Positions 34,210 to 47,706 of a stretch of DNA of 64,000 nt are shown here, piece by piece; the first letter of the stretch is position 1, and each line of letters begins with the position of its first letter. The notes under the pieces were generated by a model, which saw nothing but the letters and a program-made list of their open reading frames with translations, did no database searches and was not told where the DNA came from. Both the position numbers and the translations under genes were made by a program. Where the stretch lies: NCBI GenBank assembly GCA_035235625.1, contig CP141148.1:21143057-21207056 (forward strand). The letters are read 5' to 3'. Source of the stretch: Saururus chinensis. Lineage: Eukaryota; Streptophyta; Magnoliopsida; Piperales; Saururaceae.

Positions 34210-35570
34210 ATCGCCCCCACCACCCTTGTACCCCGTAGCCCGTACCGGTTCACCCGGACCACGACTACGTTGGACCAAACCGGGCCCGAGCCCATACCAT
34301 GGTACGCCAACAACGCTCGTCTCATTCTTGGAGAAAATGGAGGAAGTTTATGACTTTGTACACGACTAGGCGAAGAGGCTGTTTTTGTGTCCACTCTATG
34401 CAAGAATGGGTTCATAAAATACCTATCCTATGAGTTTTTTCAGTTTACTTATGAACCGATCTACGGTGCTCGAAGCTTATATCACGAGGTGGTAAGAAAG
34501 GGAAGCACAATGAGGCATGGCGGGAGCAGATAAATTATTATGAAAATGGATATTTTTACATTGAAATGAACATAAAAAGTTTGATTGGTATGTATAAGTG
34601 AACCTATGTTAACTTTGTATGATGCTTATTTGTAAAGATAAATAAAAACTCTTGTATGAGTTTTCATTGGAAGAATATCACTATCTAATTATCATCGTTA
34701 ACCAGTTCCTACTATTAGAAGTGGGTATATGAGTTAAGTGTATTTGGGTAGTAAGAACCCAAGCCTATTTTAAAATAAATGAAAATTACACATGTAAATT
34801 GGTTTAAGGTATAAATAGTTCTATGTCGTTTAGAAAAATGTGATAGTATTAATATATAAGACATAAGTTTGGCTTACCTCACTTTTGTAGAGGAGATACA
34901 TATTAGACCCATGTACCTAGGTGGGCTAACCCATACACACGCGCTGCTAATGCATCCGACCAGATCAGGTTGGGTCAACAAGGTAATTAATTTTTGGATA
35001 AATCCATTTAATTTTTTCTTAATCCAAAATGGGTCTAGTTTTCTTTTCATTAAAATATTTATCTTAACGGACAAACACGTCTATTTGAATGGGACAAATT
35101 GTCTTCAACAGAATTTCTTATAAATTACTAAAAAATAATTTTCTAAATTATCCTTTACTCGATTTTCATCTGCGTCTTACGTGAGACTAATTCTATAACG
35201 TTGGTTCATTACATACGCTATATGAAGGTACTTTTATAATGTGAGGTAGATCATTTTATCTTTACAAACATATGCCCAAAAGATTCTTAAACACCAATAA
35301 AGAGGGTAAATTTTGTCTTGAAGAAAATATATAGGCTTAATTCAATCATCTTATTTCTGTAAATTTCTTTTATCATAAGACTTACTAAAATACCAAATTA
35401 ACACTCACTTCATCGCTTACACCGAGAGTGCCACCAACACACGTATCCCATTGGCAACACGAGGATTTCGTCGCCCAAAGCCCTGACCCTCCGCAGTCAA
35501 AATTGGCAGCAGTAACACAAGGAGAAGGGTGGTTGGATTGAGCTAGGCTTTCAGATTGGCTGTGGGGTCC
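34210..35570. other. Intergenic DNA with a diverged repeat piece
   Basis: No gene recognised. 34540-34700 resembles 40400-40640 (ACATAAAAAGTTTGATTGG, then TTTGTATGATGCTTATTTG, then GAATATCACTATC), so part of the 36-41 kb duplication unit also exists here in a more diverged form. Confidence 0.45.
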
Positions 35571-35574
35571 TCAT

Positions 35575-35703
35575 ACCAACTGTGGGCTGAGTCGCCAATC
35601 AGCCTATCAAAGCTATGAAAGCGAGTGAGAGTTTTGACCGAAATTTCTCACGTGTTTTTTAATTTGGCGTAAGCTGATTGGTGACTCACACCATAATTGG
35701 TGT
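35575..35703. repeat. Short inverted repeat
   Basis: Arms of about 28 bp face each other. The left arm ends GAGTCGCCAATCAGC (35603) and the right starts GCTGATTGGTGACTC (35673), with a loop of about 69 bp. It may be the core of an old MITE. No target duplication was found. Confidence 0.5.
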
Positions 35704-36239
35704 GGTGTGAAGGCCTTGTAGGCTTGTAGCGGATCTGAACAGGCCCGTGGAAGCCCGAGCTTATTTTCACAAAAGAAAAGCGCCTTGAGGGTTGTTTTGT
35801 TTCCGTTAAAAGTTTGTAAAGGTGAAATTGTTTCAACAACTACAAAATTATGGAACGCGCTTTTAAACGCTATGGAGTCGATTTTACTCCCACAACACAA
35901 CTAGGAGATTATGAGAAAAAAGATCTAAAAAAGTTACAACCAAACACCATATTAACTCGAGACTGAGGCTCAACTTTACAAGCTTTAAAGCCTTTATGGA
36001 ATCAAGGTCTCATACTGTCATACATTAGATGTTTAAGCCCTATACAGAATTGGGATTTATAGAAAATTTTCCCTGGTCAAGTAAAAAACACAATTTAAAT
36101 GTACGCATGTATGCATGAATTATTTTGTAAGGGGATCCCAATACATAAGCGAATATTTTACTATATAAGTTTATAGTATAACAACCTTGTTGGACCCTAT
36201 ACAGTCAGAATGGAGTTTAAGATATGGATAGCAATTCAT

Positions 36240-38325
36240 GGAACAATTACAATTTGTATTTTAACAGTTCAAACAAGTACAGTCTATTATCTTGTAAAAA
36301 AATAATGGCTCGCATACCCCAATTTGGTATATACATTCAACCACAGGGAAGTTGAAGTTGTCCAATTATAAGATAAAAAGTTGTCAGCACGTTGATACAG
36401 GGCCATTAGAACAGCAACAAAAGGCCCGAATTTTAGGCTTTTTAGCAAGGCGTAAATCGGTCCATAAGCACGCACAACGTCTCATCCGAGAAGCTGCAGC
36501 GCCGAGGCTTGGATTCGGTCGAACGTCTCACCTTAGCCTGCTCCGGAGACGTCTCCTTTGTCAGCAGAGAGCAGCTGGCTTCGACTTCCACACCCGACGC
36601 CGTCCCGCTTGTCTTCACCAGTCTTGTTAAGAGCGGGCTCAGCCATGAATCTAACACGTTTGACATTTCTCTAACCAATTCCAAGGCAAAACTTTCTGTA
36701 ATGACTGAAATACAAGTCTGCTGTTGCCGGCATGGTAATTTATAAGCTCAGGGAGATATCAAGGTTGCGAGAGTGAAACAACGGCTTGTGAATACCGGGT
36801 CCTGAATCAGTGGTCTAAGGGCTGCTGGCTGTTCTAACAAGGCCAAAGAGGTGTAGAAGATACGAACATGGGACGACAGCCAAAAAAAATATCTGTGCCA
36901 GTACCTTTCTAGATGTCAAGAATTAGATATTTTCCTAGACGCGGATGCTTTAAAGGTCGTTGAATTTTTTAAAAATGGAATAAAAGATTTTAGAATTAAT
37001 TTTAAAAATTTACTGTTGAATGTAAATTATGGTTAGTAATTAAAAAAATTAAAAAAAATTTGAATATCACATCAAATTTAATTTTAAAATTTAAACTAAT
37101 ATAGCACTTTTGTTCGAACTCAAATATGCGCATTCTTGGTATTATTACGCTCCTAATTAAATTCGAGTTTTATCAAACAAGATCTTACATAGGTAATTTT
37201 GAACTTTTAAAATGAGCCTTACCTATATAACACGTTTTTCGAAGTTTAAATTAATATGAGAAGTAATCGTTGAAAAATAATAGAATCTGTAATTTTCAAA
37301 TGGGAGCTTAAAGATGGAATTAATAGATTTACCTCATAAGGTGATTCTAGATTATTTAGGCTCGAAACAGCTTGAAATCAACTTCCGGACAATATTTTTA
37401 ATTTTGCCCACCTTCTACATACAAACATGATTCTGACAATTAAAGCTGAAGTTAAAGCAGAATCAACAAAATCTTATATAAATTTAGTATACAAACAACC
37501 TCTTAAGCTAAATATTTAGGTCATATTAATTTGTCCGATTTTTTATCATTTATATCTAAGGATTGATTAGGAGAAGATCTCCTTGCTAGAGAAGTCAAAG
37601 GGGGTTGGAAGGAATTCCATGACTCATTGTCCCCTACTGTGACCGGGACGGTTGGGAAAAGTCATATGACTCTTATGTACATTTATTTATTTTTGGACAT
37701 TATACATTTTTTTATTTTTGAATGAAGTTAACTTTTTCTCTTAACATGTAAGAAATTACAAGATGTAATAAAAGAAAATACTACACTAGAGACTATATTT
37801 CAAGATGCTAATACAAATAGAAGTTCCCCAATGAGGATGAAGTTAGCTAAAAATTATAGCATCACTACTACTACCACCACTGCACCACCTTATAGTGTAA
37901 GACATAAAATAAGTCTCCAATGTGTCGGCCAGATGCTAATAAACTAAAATACAAATCCTCCTACTTGTTAGCGTAAGTAGAAGCTTGGTAGTGTAGCCTA
38001 TTCGATGAAGGTTTCAAGGAGAGATTTTTTCCTCTTTCAAGTGTGTAGATCACATAAAAAAAATATATGAAAAATAATCATAAACAAGAGCTCAATCTCA
38101 TGTTTAACTTGAAAAATGCCCTTTTATATATTAATTATTGACTTAATCAAGTGAGAGAATACCTTTATAAGTGACAATATGAATAAGATCACCACTTGCC
38201 CTTGTATATGGAATTGAGGAGAATCACCCCACAAAGTGCTCCACTTAGCGTGCCTAGCGGCTGCTAATACAATTCCTCCAAGTGACACACAGCTTGAAGA
38301 GTTGGCGATGTGGTTCCCAAGGTGA

Positions 38326-38336
<11 letters not shown>
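36240..38336. repeat. Tandem duplication, unit 1
   Basis: This unit is repeated in the same direction at 39300-41025. Matches run in order: AAACAAGTACAGTCTATT, the orphan exon, AGATATTTTCC, AGAAGTCAAA, GGAATTCCAT, AGTGTAAGACATA, TTTCAAGTGTGTAGATCACA, and a final GATGTGGTTCC with GA-rich tail. Unit 1 has an extra block of about 500 bp at 36.96-37.5 kb, and a further block at 38.12-38.28 kb. Confidence 0.85.
36442..36695 (-). pseudogene. Last exon of an unrecognised gene, copy 1
   Basis: The minus strand shows an acceptor CATTACAG|AAAG and a frame open to TAA at 36444. It encodes an amphipathic helix (LELVREMSNVLDSWLSPLL), a Ser/Thr/Glu-rich linker and a compact tail ending SDETLCVLMDRFTPC. 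The DNA is much more GC-rich than its surroundings, as for a coding exon. A 3'-UTR-like AT-rich stretch follows. The second copy has 80-90% of the residues the same in its open part. I do not recognise the family, and no upstream exon was found nearby, so this is probably a captured or left-over gene end. Confidence 0.45.
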
Positions 38337-38367
<31 letters not shown>

Positions 38368-38990
38368 GAAAAGAAACTCTCCTTTGTTGGCGCAAGAGAG
38401 CAAGGAGGAGGAGGAGGGGGCGTGACTCTACCCAAGAAGGAAGTTGTAGCCATCAAGGAGAGGGAAAGGTGGCAGATGATCTAGGACGTGGGAGACAAGA
38501 GAGGAATGTGGAGGTTAGGGCTATCAAGCCCTATATAGATTGGTTTCCCTTTCCTACATGGGTTAAGACTCCTAGGCCTACTTGAACTTTCCTAGATGGG
38601 CTTATTTAAATGTCTTATTCATAGGTATGGGCTCAAGCTTATGAGCCAATGGAGGCCTAATGTACCCTTCATAGCCATGCCCATGGGGGGATCAACCCTT
38701 TAGAACGTTCAAGTGGGTGCATGCATTTGCACTTGTCTAGGGCCACAAAGCTTACACATTTATGCTCACCTAATATATATTTACTATATAAATAAAAGTG
38801 AGGGTGTGTGTGTAACTCAGAGCATATAATACATGTATATAATACATGTACATCAATAAGTAAAAGGTTGTGGGTCCTCCTCCATAGTCCTAGATCCTAG
38901 TGAACATGTAACGGTTAAACACCCAAACTAGATTTGCACATGTGAACCAATATTAGAAAAACCTATATCTAAGTCCAACATCCCCACTAT
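38124..38990 (-). repeat. LTR-like dispersed repeat F, diverged copy 3
   Basis: On the minus strand: an upstream block with GCCAATGGAGGCC-like text (38640-38720), a CTATATAGGGC TATA box near 38530, and a C/T-rich leader ending in a (CT)n tract. The layout matches repeat F copies 1 and 2, but direct similarity is weaker. It sits between the two units of the tandem duplication. Confidence 0.35.
38336..38356. repeat. (GA)n microsatellite
   Basis: About ten GA dinucleotides followed by imperfect GAGAGAGG. The partner in unit 2 (41010-41025) is shorter and is cut by the family C LTR. Confidence 0.85.
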
Positions 38991-38999
38991 GGGTGAAAT

Positions 39000-39299
39000 A
39001 CTAATATTGACTCAATAGCAATGATTAATTTTGTTGTAGCCCCAAACTATGAGCATATTGAACAAGCATATTTGTCTGTGAGGTTAGTTAACAGATTTGT
39101 TAATATCTCCAAAGTAAAAAGATAATTGGGTGTTAATTATCTTTTTTGTAATATGTTAAAGATAAAATAGTAATACACCTCAATGTGCTTACCTCATGCA
39201 CTAATTTCCTCATTTTAAGTGTCAACGTGGTAGCCAAATTAACATAATAAATTTGAACAGCCAGCTTCATACCAGTTTTCTAGCCACATCCTAGCTAGA
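39000..39299. other. Spacer between the duplication units
   Basis: AT-rich DNA with no recognised feature. Confidence 0.5.
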
Positions 39300-41025
39300 A
39301 ATGGAACAAGTACAATTTGCTTTTTAACTGTTCAAACAAGTACAGTCTATTGTCTTCTGAAAAAAAATAATGGCTCACATACCACAATTTGGTATATACA
39401 TAGATACGATATAAATTCAGCTACAGGGAAGTTGTCAAAACTGAAAAAAAGGTGTCAGCACGATGATACAGAGCCATAAGAACAGCAAAAAAGGACCGAG
39501 CTTAGCAAGGCGTAAATCGGTCCATGAGCACGCACAAAGTCTCATCCGAGAAGCTGCAGCGCCGAGGCTTGGATTCGGTCGAACGTCTCAGGTTAGCCTG
39601 CTCCGTAGACGTCTCCTTTGTCAGCAGAACGCAGCTGGCTTCGACTTCCACACCCAACGCCGTCCCGCTTGTCTTCACCAGCCTTGTTACGAGCGGGCTC
39701 AGCCATGAATCCACCACGTTTGACATTTCTCTACCCAGTTTCTAAGGCAAAACTTTCTGTAATGACTGAAATACAAGTCTGCTGTTACTGGCATGGTAAT
39801 TTATAAGCTGAGGGAGATATCAAGGTTGCGAGAGGGAAACAATGGCTTGTGAATACCGGGTCCGGAATCAGTGGTCATGGGCTGATGGCTGGCCTAACAA
39901 GGCCAAAGAGGTTTAGAATATACGAATATGGGACGGCAGCCAAACAAAAAATCTGTGGCACCTTTGGGCATCAAGAATCAGATATTTTCCCAGACGCGTA
40001 TGCTTTATGCTAAATATCTGGGTCATATTAATTAGCACTTTTTTTCTACGTTGATCTGATTGATCAGGAAAAGATCTCTTTGCTAGAAGTCAAAAGGGGT
40101 TGAAGGAATTCCATAACTCTTTGTCCTCTATTGTGATCAGGACCGGTTGATATACGGAAGTATTTTTCATGTTATGTTTTGATAATAATCCAAGCATAAA
40201 GAATATATGTGATGTACATATTTATTTTTGAGATCAATATTTACGTTAATATGTGCTAGTGTATGCACCGTCGATCTAAAAAATAGACGCTTTACCGTCG
40301 TTCCTTATGCTCAGCTCATGATGAGCAGGGAGTATGAAAAATGCTTCCTTGGGATACACCTATGACACTTATTTACAATATTAATTTATAGACATTATTA
40401 GAAAAAAAATTAATATTTTCACATCAAAATACACATAAAAAATTTAAGCATGAGTTTTGATTCACATCAATGATTTACATCAAAGTACACATAAAAAATT
40501 TAAGCATGAGTTTTGATTGGTCTTGATAAATGAGCCCATGCAAACTTTGTGTAAGGCCCATTTATAAAGTCCACTAAAAATACTTGTGATTTTTCATGCA
40601 TGTTTTTGTTGTGGGAATATCACTATCCTATTACAAGATGCTAATACTAACCGACACTCTCCAATGAGGTTGAAAGTAGACAAAAATTGTATCACCATTG
40701 GGAAGGGCAAACATAATATGCATCATCACCACCACTGCACAACCATGCTAGTGTAAGACATAGGGGAAGTCACCAATGTGTTGGCTAGATGCTGAAAAAC
40801 TAAGATACAAATCCTCCTACTATTAGTTGGCATTAGCAGAAGCTTCGAGGTGTAGCCCATTCAATGAAGGCACCAAGGAGAGATTTTTCTTTCTTTCAAG
40901 TGTGTAGATCACACAAAACAAGGTATATGACAAATAATTGTAAGCAATAACTCAATCTCATGTAATAATCAACATATAAACGCTGGTGATTTGGTTCCAA
41001 GGTGAGTGTAGAGACTGAGAGAGAG
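39300..41025. repeat. Tandem duplication, unit 2
   Basis: Same order of matches as unit 1 (36240-38336). It is cut at 41026 by a family C LTR inside its GA-rich end. A local 78-bp-spaced direct repeat (CACATAAAAAATTTAAGC, at about 40432 and 40489) lies inside it. Confidence 0.85.
39502..39760 (-). pseudogene. Last exon of an unrecognised gene, copy 2
   Basis: The frame is open from 39726 to TAA at 39502 and ends SDETLCVLMDRFTPC, as in copy 1. Upstream, copy 2 has one extra base next to the helix start. This shifts the frame and brings in a TAG before the helix, so copy 2 is the more decayed. Differences from copy 1 are scattered (for example VV for VL, VT for LT, LRR for VRR). Confidence 0.5.
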
Positions 41026-41839
41026 TGTAACATCCACGGTTTTTCTACAATTTTTTGTAAATTTTCTGTTATTTTTTGCTCATACTTTTGATGGGGAAAT
41101 CTGACACTTCAGAGTATCCATTTTCGTAATCAACCTCAATATTCGTAACCGTAGAGTTGGGAGTAGTATTTAGTCATAGATCATAGGCTGCAATGCACCA
41201 CAGAAACTTTTGGCGCGAAAACGGGATATAAAAGAAAGTGGTGCAAAGAAAAAAGAAACGAAGAGGAGAAAAAAAGAAAAAAGATAGAAATCGGATCGGG
41301 CGTGCCCTACCCTCTTGCGGAATAGTGGAAAGGAAGCACCCTTCCCTCTGTGAGGCCGGAGGTGCCACCACTGCCAGTCACCAGCTTTTGCTCGGCCGGC
41401 CTTGGCCTGGTGACGCCATCCCATCCACCCTGGCGTGGCCACTAGCCGGCCGCCCCTTCTCCTTCCTTTGTTTCCTTTTCTACCCGGTGAGTTCCCTTCC
41501 AATTTTCACGCCGATCTACCGCCGCTGGCCGCATGGCCTACAGCCCACCGCCACGGTTTTGCCCTGGCCAAGGTGACCTTTGAACATCGCCATCTCGGCC
41601 TCCCCACCCCTCCTTTGCTGGCATGAGGTAAAAATCGGTCCCCCCTTTTTTATTTTTCTCGTTCTTGTTTGTTGCTACCCGCGGCTATTCCACCAGTTGC
41701 TGGGCACCATTGGCTAGCTTTTGACTCTCCCCCAGCCCGGCGATAGCAAGGCCACCGCCCTAGCCTAAATTGCCACCTCTCCTCTGGTTGCACCACTGCA
41801 CTATTTCGATCGGGACCGAAAAATTCTCCCCTTTCCTTT

Positions 41840-42730
41840 GAGTAAAAGAAAATTGATTAAAAAATCATAAAAAACAACTCATCTTTGCTTATTTTGATTG
41901 TTTTATTTTAATTTGACTACTCGATGTTAGCAAATTTTTTATTTTGATGGAAAATCTCTTGAAATTTTTTTGAGATTTTTTAAATTTTTTACAAATTTTA
42001 TAATTTTTGAATATAAAAAATGAGATTTTCCCCAAACTATTGATCGCTGAATCGAAATGATCGATTGTTGTTCTAAAAATTTGCACTGAAGCTCGATTTA
42101 AATTTTGGTTTCATTCCATTTCATCTCCAAATTTCCTCTAAACTTCCATGGGAGAGAATAGAGTTGATTTGTAAGATTTTTTGGTGAAATCCATCCAATT
42201 TTCCTCATCAAAATCAAGTTTTTGGGTGCGGCCAAAAGTATGATTCAAACTAAAGTTTAATTTTTTAGGTGATTTCAAATGATTTTTTATGAGATTTGAA
42301 TTAGTAGAAAGGTTAAAAATAGGATGATCTAGTTTTGATTAAATTTATACACATTTTGATCCATTAAAACTCAAGATTTGACCAAAAATTTTATGTGGCT
42401 TCAAGAATTATCGTCAAATTGAGGGTTTTCCAAATCGGGGGTTTATGGTCAAAATTGGTTGTTCAAATTTGGAGTCATTTTGACATGAAATTAAATTCAA
42501 AATTTGAAATTTTGGCTCACATCTCACTGTAGTTTGAACTTCTGGGCATTTTATTTATGTTCTACCTTTATTCCTAGTCAATGCTTAGCTCTATGTTGTT
42601 TTATATGTCAATTAATCTAGATGGGGAGATTGAAGAAGCAAAAGGTAGTTGAGTCAGGCTCTCGGGACCCTAGATTATCAAGCATTGGTTTAGATTGGGT
42701 AAGACTGATTAGATGTGAGAGGAGTCTCGG
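41840..42730. other. AT-rich filler of unknown origin inside C4
   Basis: T-rich DNA replaces about 1 kb of the C1-type GC-rich part here. No gene recognised. The frame 42621-42839 runs across the junction with the inverted LTR. Confidence 0.4.
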
Positions 42731-43134
42731 ACGTTTTTCATCACATTTTGTCAAAAATTCACGAATTTTTTTTTTGCAATATAACGGCTATAAATCAGGA
42801 AAAATGACAAATACAAAACCTGTGAAAGCATATTTGTAATTTAAAACATCACACATTACTTTTTCCCATATAAAATTTTACCCATTCGATCAAACATCAT
42901 GCGTCCAAACCAAACATCCATAGGCGCTACTCGAAAACAAACATACGAATAAATTTCTATGATCATAGACTTTAAATACAAATCTCTCCCAGGCATCCCT
43001 GAGTATATATCCCATAACAATCCACAGTTTAGTCCAAATTAAAAGTCCAGAATACATAAACACCTTACTCCTCATCTCACCCAATACATTAGATCGTATC
43101 ATAAAGTAATACTAGCAGTAAGTCAAGTATATAC

Positions 43135-43201
43135 CTGAGTCCAAGGGAATCAATCCACCAGGGAAACGAGCATCAATCTCCAGGAGCTCTCCATCACAAA
43201 C
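43135..43201 (-). other. Exon-like 67-nt segment in C3
   Basis: On the minus strand it is bounded by CTTTTGTAG| and CTCAG|GTATAT and is 67 nt long, as in C2 and C5. Confidence 0.4.
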
Positions 43202-43559
43202 CTACAAAAGCCTCCCAAACAACGGGGCTAAAAAATAAGGTAATGAGTATTTTCATACTTAGTAGGAAAATACCCAGTAGGGGAGTTCTAAACAGTGAAC
43301 TCAATCAGTCCATACATAGATATGTTCATGCAACTCAAACATGAAAGAGACAACATATAATGATCATATACATATGCATATAATTATGCATAACACATCA
43401 TCAAACCAAACTTACACAAACACCCTTAATCAAGGTCTTACAAACTTACTATTACAATCGTATGCTAACTCATACAATTAACACATATTTGTACGACCTT
43501 ACCTGTACAATCATACGCTTACTTATATAACTTACACATACTTGTACAATCTTACTCGC

Positions 43560-43960
43560 AAACATACGCTTACTGTCTTGCTCATAATCATACTCTTACA
43601 GTCTTGCTCATACTCATACTCATACTCTTACGGTTGTGCTCATACTCATACTCTTATAGTCATGCTCATACTCTTATAGTCATGCTTATACTCATACTCT
43701 TACAGTCATGCTCATACTCATACTCTTATAGTCATGCTCATACTCATACTCTTATAGTCATGCTCATACTCATACTCTTATAGTCATGCTCATACTCATA
43801 CTCTTACAGTCATGCTTATACTCTTATAGTCATGCTTATACTCATACTCTTACAGTCATACTCATACTCATACTCTTATAGTCATGCTCATACTCATACT
43901 CTTATAGTCATGCTCATACTCATACTTTTACAATCGTGCTCATACTCAATACTCTTAATC
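43560..43960 (-). repeat. 26-bp tandem array in C3
   Basis: About thirteen units that read TCATACTCATACTCTTATAG then TCATGC on the plus strand. It is the expanded form of the GAGTATGAG block in C2. Confidence 0.85.
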
Positions 43961-45261
43961 GTATGCTTACTCAGAAACACACATACTCACTCATACAGCC
44001 ATACACATACTATCGATCACAGAAGCTCATTACAACTAATAAGCTCTAGCGTTGAAATGAAAAAGAATGCCACTGGGGTATTACCTTAACCTCCGGGGAG
44101 TAACTAGACACCATGGACTTTTCCGAAGGTAAGGCACACCAATGCTCATGGAGCACAGGATCAAGTAGGTAAGAGTAGGTCCATTATACTATTTACCTGA
44201 GCGTGCAAACATAAACACTCACACATAAGGGGTTATACAGTTGCCCACACTTTAGGGGTCTTATAGTACCATACAATTTCCCACCATTATGGGTCTTATA
44301 ATGCCAGTGCCACTCTTGGGCAGAAATTATATAGTGCCACTCTTGAGCAGAATCATAAAGTGTCACTCTTGGGCAGAAATCATACAATGCACTCAATAGA
44401 GTATCAAATGTCTAGGCTTATACTGCACACAGACCAAGTTGAAAACATACATCGCTCTCAACAGAGCATCAGACGTCTATGTGCTCAATACAGCACACAA
44501 ACAACATCCCGCAGGATAAACACCATGGCAAGACATGAGAAATGCTCAGCCGACTCATTATCGGCTAGCTCAAACACGAAACTTAATCTGTCGAACCCTC
44601 AGGTCTCAAACTCACAACGCTATCATTAGCTTTGCTTATAATTCAAGTTTGATTTAAGTAAGTTATGTAGTACAATTATGCCACAAAACTCTCAAACATA
44701 CCGTGCTCCACTGATCAAGCTGGAGCTGAGCCCGATCCGAAACCCTAGTTTGTTAGGGTAGCAGACTTTACTTAACCCATCCATCTCACAACATAACTTA
44801 ACGTACATGAATCCTTACGTATTCATACAATCTCCACCATACACCTTATGGCCAACATATCTTACTCGGAAGTCATTAACTGAGCTCCTCATAGCCAAAC
44901 CCAGTTATCACCCTCTTACTTATACCTCGCTTACTATACTTACTTTTCACTTCATAATTTGTACATTATGCTTGTACAATTATGAAACACTCTTACTGTC
45001 TGACAATCCCCCAAACATACGCTCTGATCCAAACCAATCCTCACTCGTCAGACTCATATCCTCTATCTTCCGTCATATGCTTACACATCCACAACAAATC
45101 CATGCCAAACACTTTGTCACCTCTTACCGTCCATCGCCCATACTTTGCTCTGCACACATACACACATATCGATCACACAGGTGTATAGTCATCATACATA
45201 CATATTCTCATCACACATATGTATAACATATACATACTTCCACACATAGCTTACCAACATA

Positions 45262-45510
45262 CTCACTAGCCATCACTAGCACATGCATACACATCCACAC
45301 ACATAGCTTACCAACAAACATGCTAGCCATTACTAGCACATACATACACATCTACACACGTAGCTTACCAACATACTTGCTAGCCATCACTAGCACATAC
45401 ATACACATTCCATACACGTAGCTTACTAACAAACACGCTAGCCATCACTAGCACATACACAATCCATATATGCAGCTTACCAACAAACATGCTAGCCATC
45501 ACTAGCACAT
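45262..45510 (-). repeat. Palindromic GCTAGTGATGGCTAGC block in C3
   Basis: Five units on the minus strand, in the same place relative to the donor-like site as in C2 and C5. Confidence 0.8.
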
Positions 45511-47706
45511 ACATACATCAACCATACTTATAGCTCACATGCATGTCATATGCATTTCAACATACCATATAATCATGTTTACATACACATGATGCAATCA
45601 GACCATTATTTAGCATCAAAAGCATTGAATCATACAATCCTAGCATGCTGCTACACATTCAAAATATGCTATCATGAAATTACGAGTTCAAAGCTCCCCT
45701 ACCTCATAATCATGATGTTTGATGGTGAGCACATGACGGTGGAGGCGTCGGCGGCAGAGTTGGCTGCCAAAAGCATTGCCAAGTTGAGAGAGCTGTTGTC
45801 CCGAGGGTTTAAGAAGAGTCGGAAGTACTCACGGACAAATGGGGTGACACAAATCAATGTGGCAAAATCTGCGATCCATGGTGGCACACTAGGGTGGCCA
45901 GGAGAAAGATCGTGCCAACCTAAGTGGCGGTGCAACCAGAAGTCAAGGATGTACTCATTGAAGGTCGGCCAGTGGCAGAGAATTACTCGGCCGACCACAA
46001 GACGTCACAATTGGTCGTGGACAACACCCATCGGCGGTGATTTTGCATCAACAAGGGCCCACATAAGGGTGGAGGGCATGGGGAATTGTTCAAGGATAGA
46101 GAAGAGGTGGAGGAGGGCTCTGATGTCGACTCCATTCAGTGGCAGAGCCATCCGACAGTCAGGTGGCACAAATACGACACCTAAACCCTAAATCGCATGC
46201 GCGACTACTTGCACACATGGCCAAAGGGGAGGGGGAGAGGGCTGGACGGTGTCGGCCCAAGGCTTAGAAGGGGCGGTAGGGCCATGCCCAAGGGTGGTGA
46301 ACAACAAAGACGACCTTTTCTATTGCAATGCCGAGGTAGCCCGACTAGAGGCCAATCAACGTCTGGTAGGGGTAAGATAGTGTTGCACTGAATAGTGCGG
46401 TCAAACACATAACTGACAGAGGGGGAGTATGGCTCATGTAGGACAAAGAGAGGCGGTACTATACTAGGGTGGCAACCCAGCCATCTCAGGCTAAAACCAG
46501 CCAGACAGAGGTGGTTCAAAGGTCGTCCAGCATCCAACGGTGCTACGGTGGCCCAAAACAACAAAATGAGCAGAAAGCATAAAGGGGCCGGGGAACACAG
46601 GGAGGAATAAGGGGTTATTGGCGCTCTGGCCAGCTCTGTCATGACCCTAGCGGTTGGTCAGAGCTGGGTCTGGATGAGGGCGAAGGCTCCCAGTGGCGAT
46701 AGCCCTCCGGCGACCCAACACAGTGAGAAAACACAAATCAAGGGGAGGGACAGAACCTCGGTAGAGGGGACGGAGGCCGAACCGGTCCGGGTGGGGCCAT
46801 CCTAGAGCCATCATCAGGCCGGGGCGGAGCCCACAGCGGCCGGGCTGCCCTCACCAGCCAACGATGATAGCGGCAACTCACAGAAGAATCAAAATGTAGT
46901 AAGGGGAAAAACAAACTGGGCGGAATAGAGGAGGGTGGAGGAGATGGAACCGGGCTGGGTGGAGTGGCCCACATCCTTCTCTGGGCCAAGGCAGAACTGA
47001 ACCGAGGTTCGGTCGGCAGTGTCTCGTCGCCAGCGGCCTCTGTTTCACCAAAACATAGCACTAGCAGAAAAATAGGGCGAAGGGGGAAAAAGGATTGGGG
47101 CGACGGAGGAGAGGCCCACTGAGGCCGGGAGGGACATCCTCCTGCCGTCACTAGCCCAAGGCGGAGTCATGGCCGACTGGCAGGCCCTTTCTGGCCCACG
47201 GCAGTGGCGGCACAATCAAAACATAGAGGGGTGAGGGCAAACCGGTGATGAGGGTAGCACGGTGGCCCCTTGTCGTCGCAGCCCTGAAGCGGAACCGGTG
47301 GTGGTGGCCTGGCATCCCGCTGGCAGCCACCGATCGCCAGAGAGGAGACAACAAATGGGGGGGAGGTCGTCTCTTCCAGACGGTTCTGGATTGGGCTCGG
47401 CCGAGCCCAAGCCCTTTTTCTTGTTTTGTTTCTTGTTCTTTTCTCTTTATCTCTTTCATTTCCTTTCTCATTTTCTTTTCTCTTTTTCTTTTTTTTGTTC
47501 ACGCCAAAAGAGGGCATCCAGGCCTGTGGCCTATGACGGACCCCACACCTGACTCTACGGTTACAAATACGTCGAAGCGTCATATTTTCCCACAAAAAAT
47601 GACCAAAAAATGGCAGGAAAATTATAAAAAATCATAGAAAAATTGGGGACATTACACTTGTGGCCAACAAAGTGTTTTTAACCGTTGGCCGACCTCCAAT
47701 CAGTCA

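Larger units (their letters stand above)
42730..47656 (-). mobile_element. Family C LTR, subfamily alpha, copy C3 (inverted)
   Basis: Read on the minus strand it starts at 47656 with TGTAATGTCCCCAATTTTTC and runs to about 42730, where the tip is eroded. It carries all the alpha marks: GC-rich front (47.5-45.8 kb), donor-like ATGAG|GTAGGGGAGC near 45703, five GCTAGTGATGGCTAGC units, a long 26-bp array (43.56-43.96 kb) and the 67-nt exon-like segment (43201-43135). The plus frames 45550-46191 and 46197-46391 are antisense to it and are not accepted as genes. Confidence 0.7.

Noticed and set aside
45550-46191. 213-codon plus frame
   Set aside because: It lies antisense to the inverted family C copy C3, in GC-rich LTR sequence, and the matching frame is not kept in C2 or C5.
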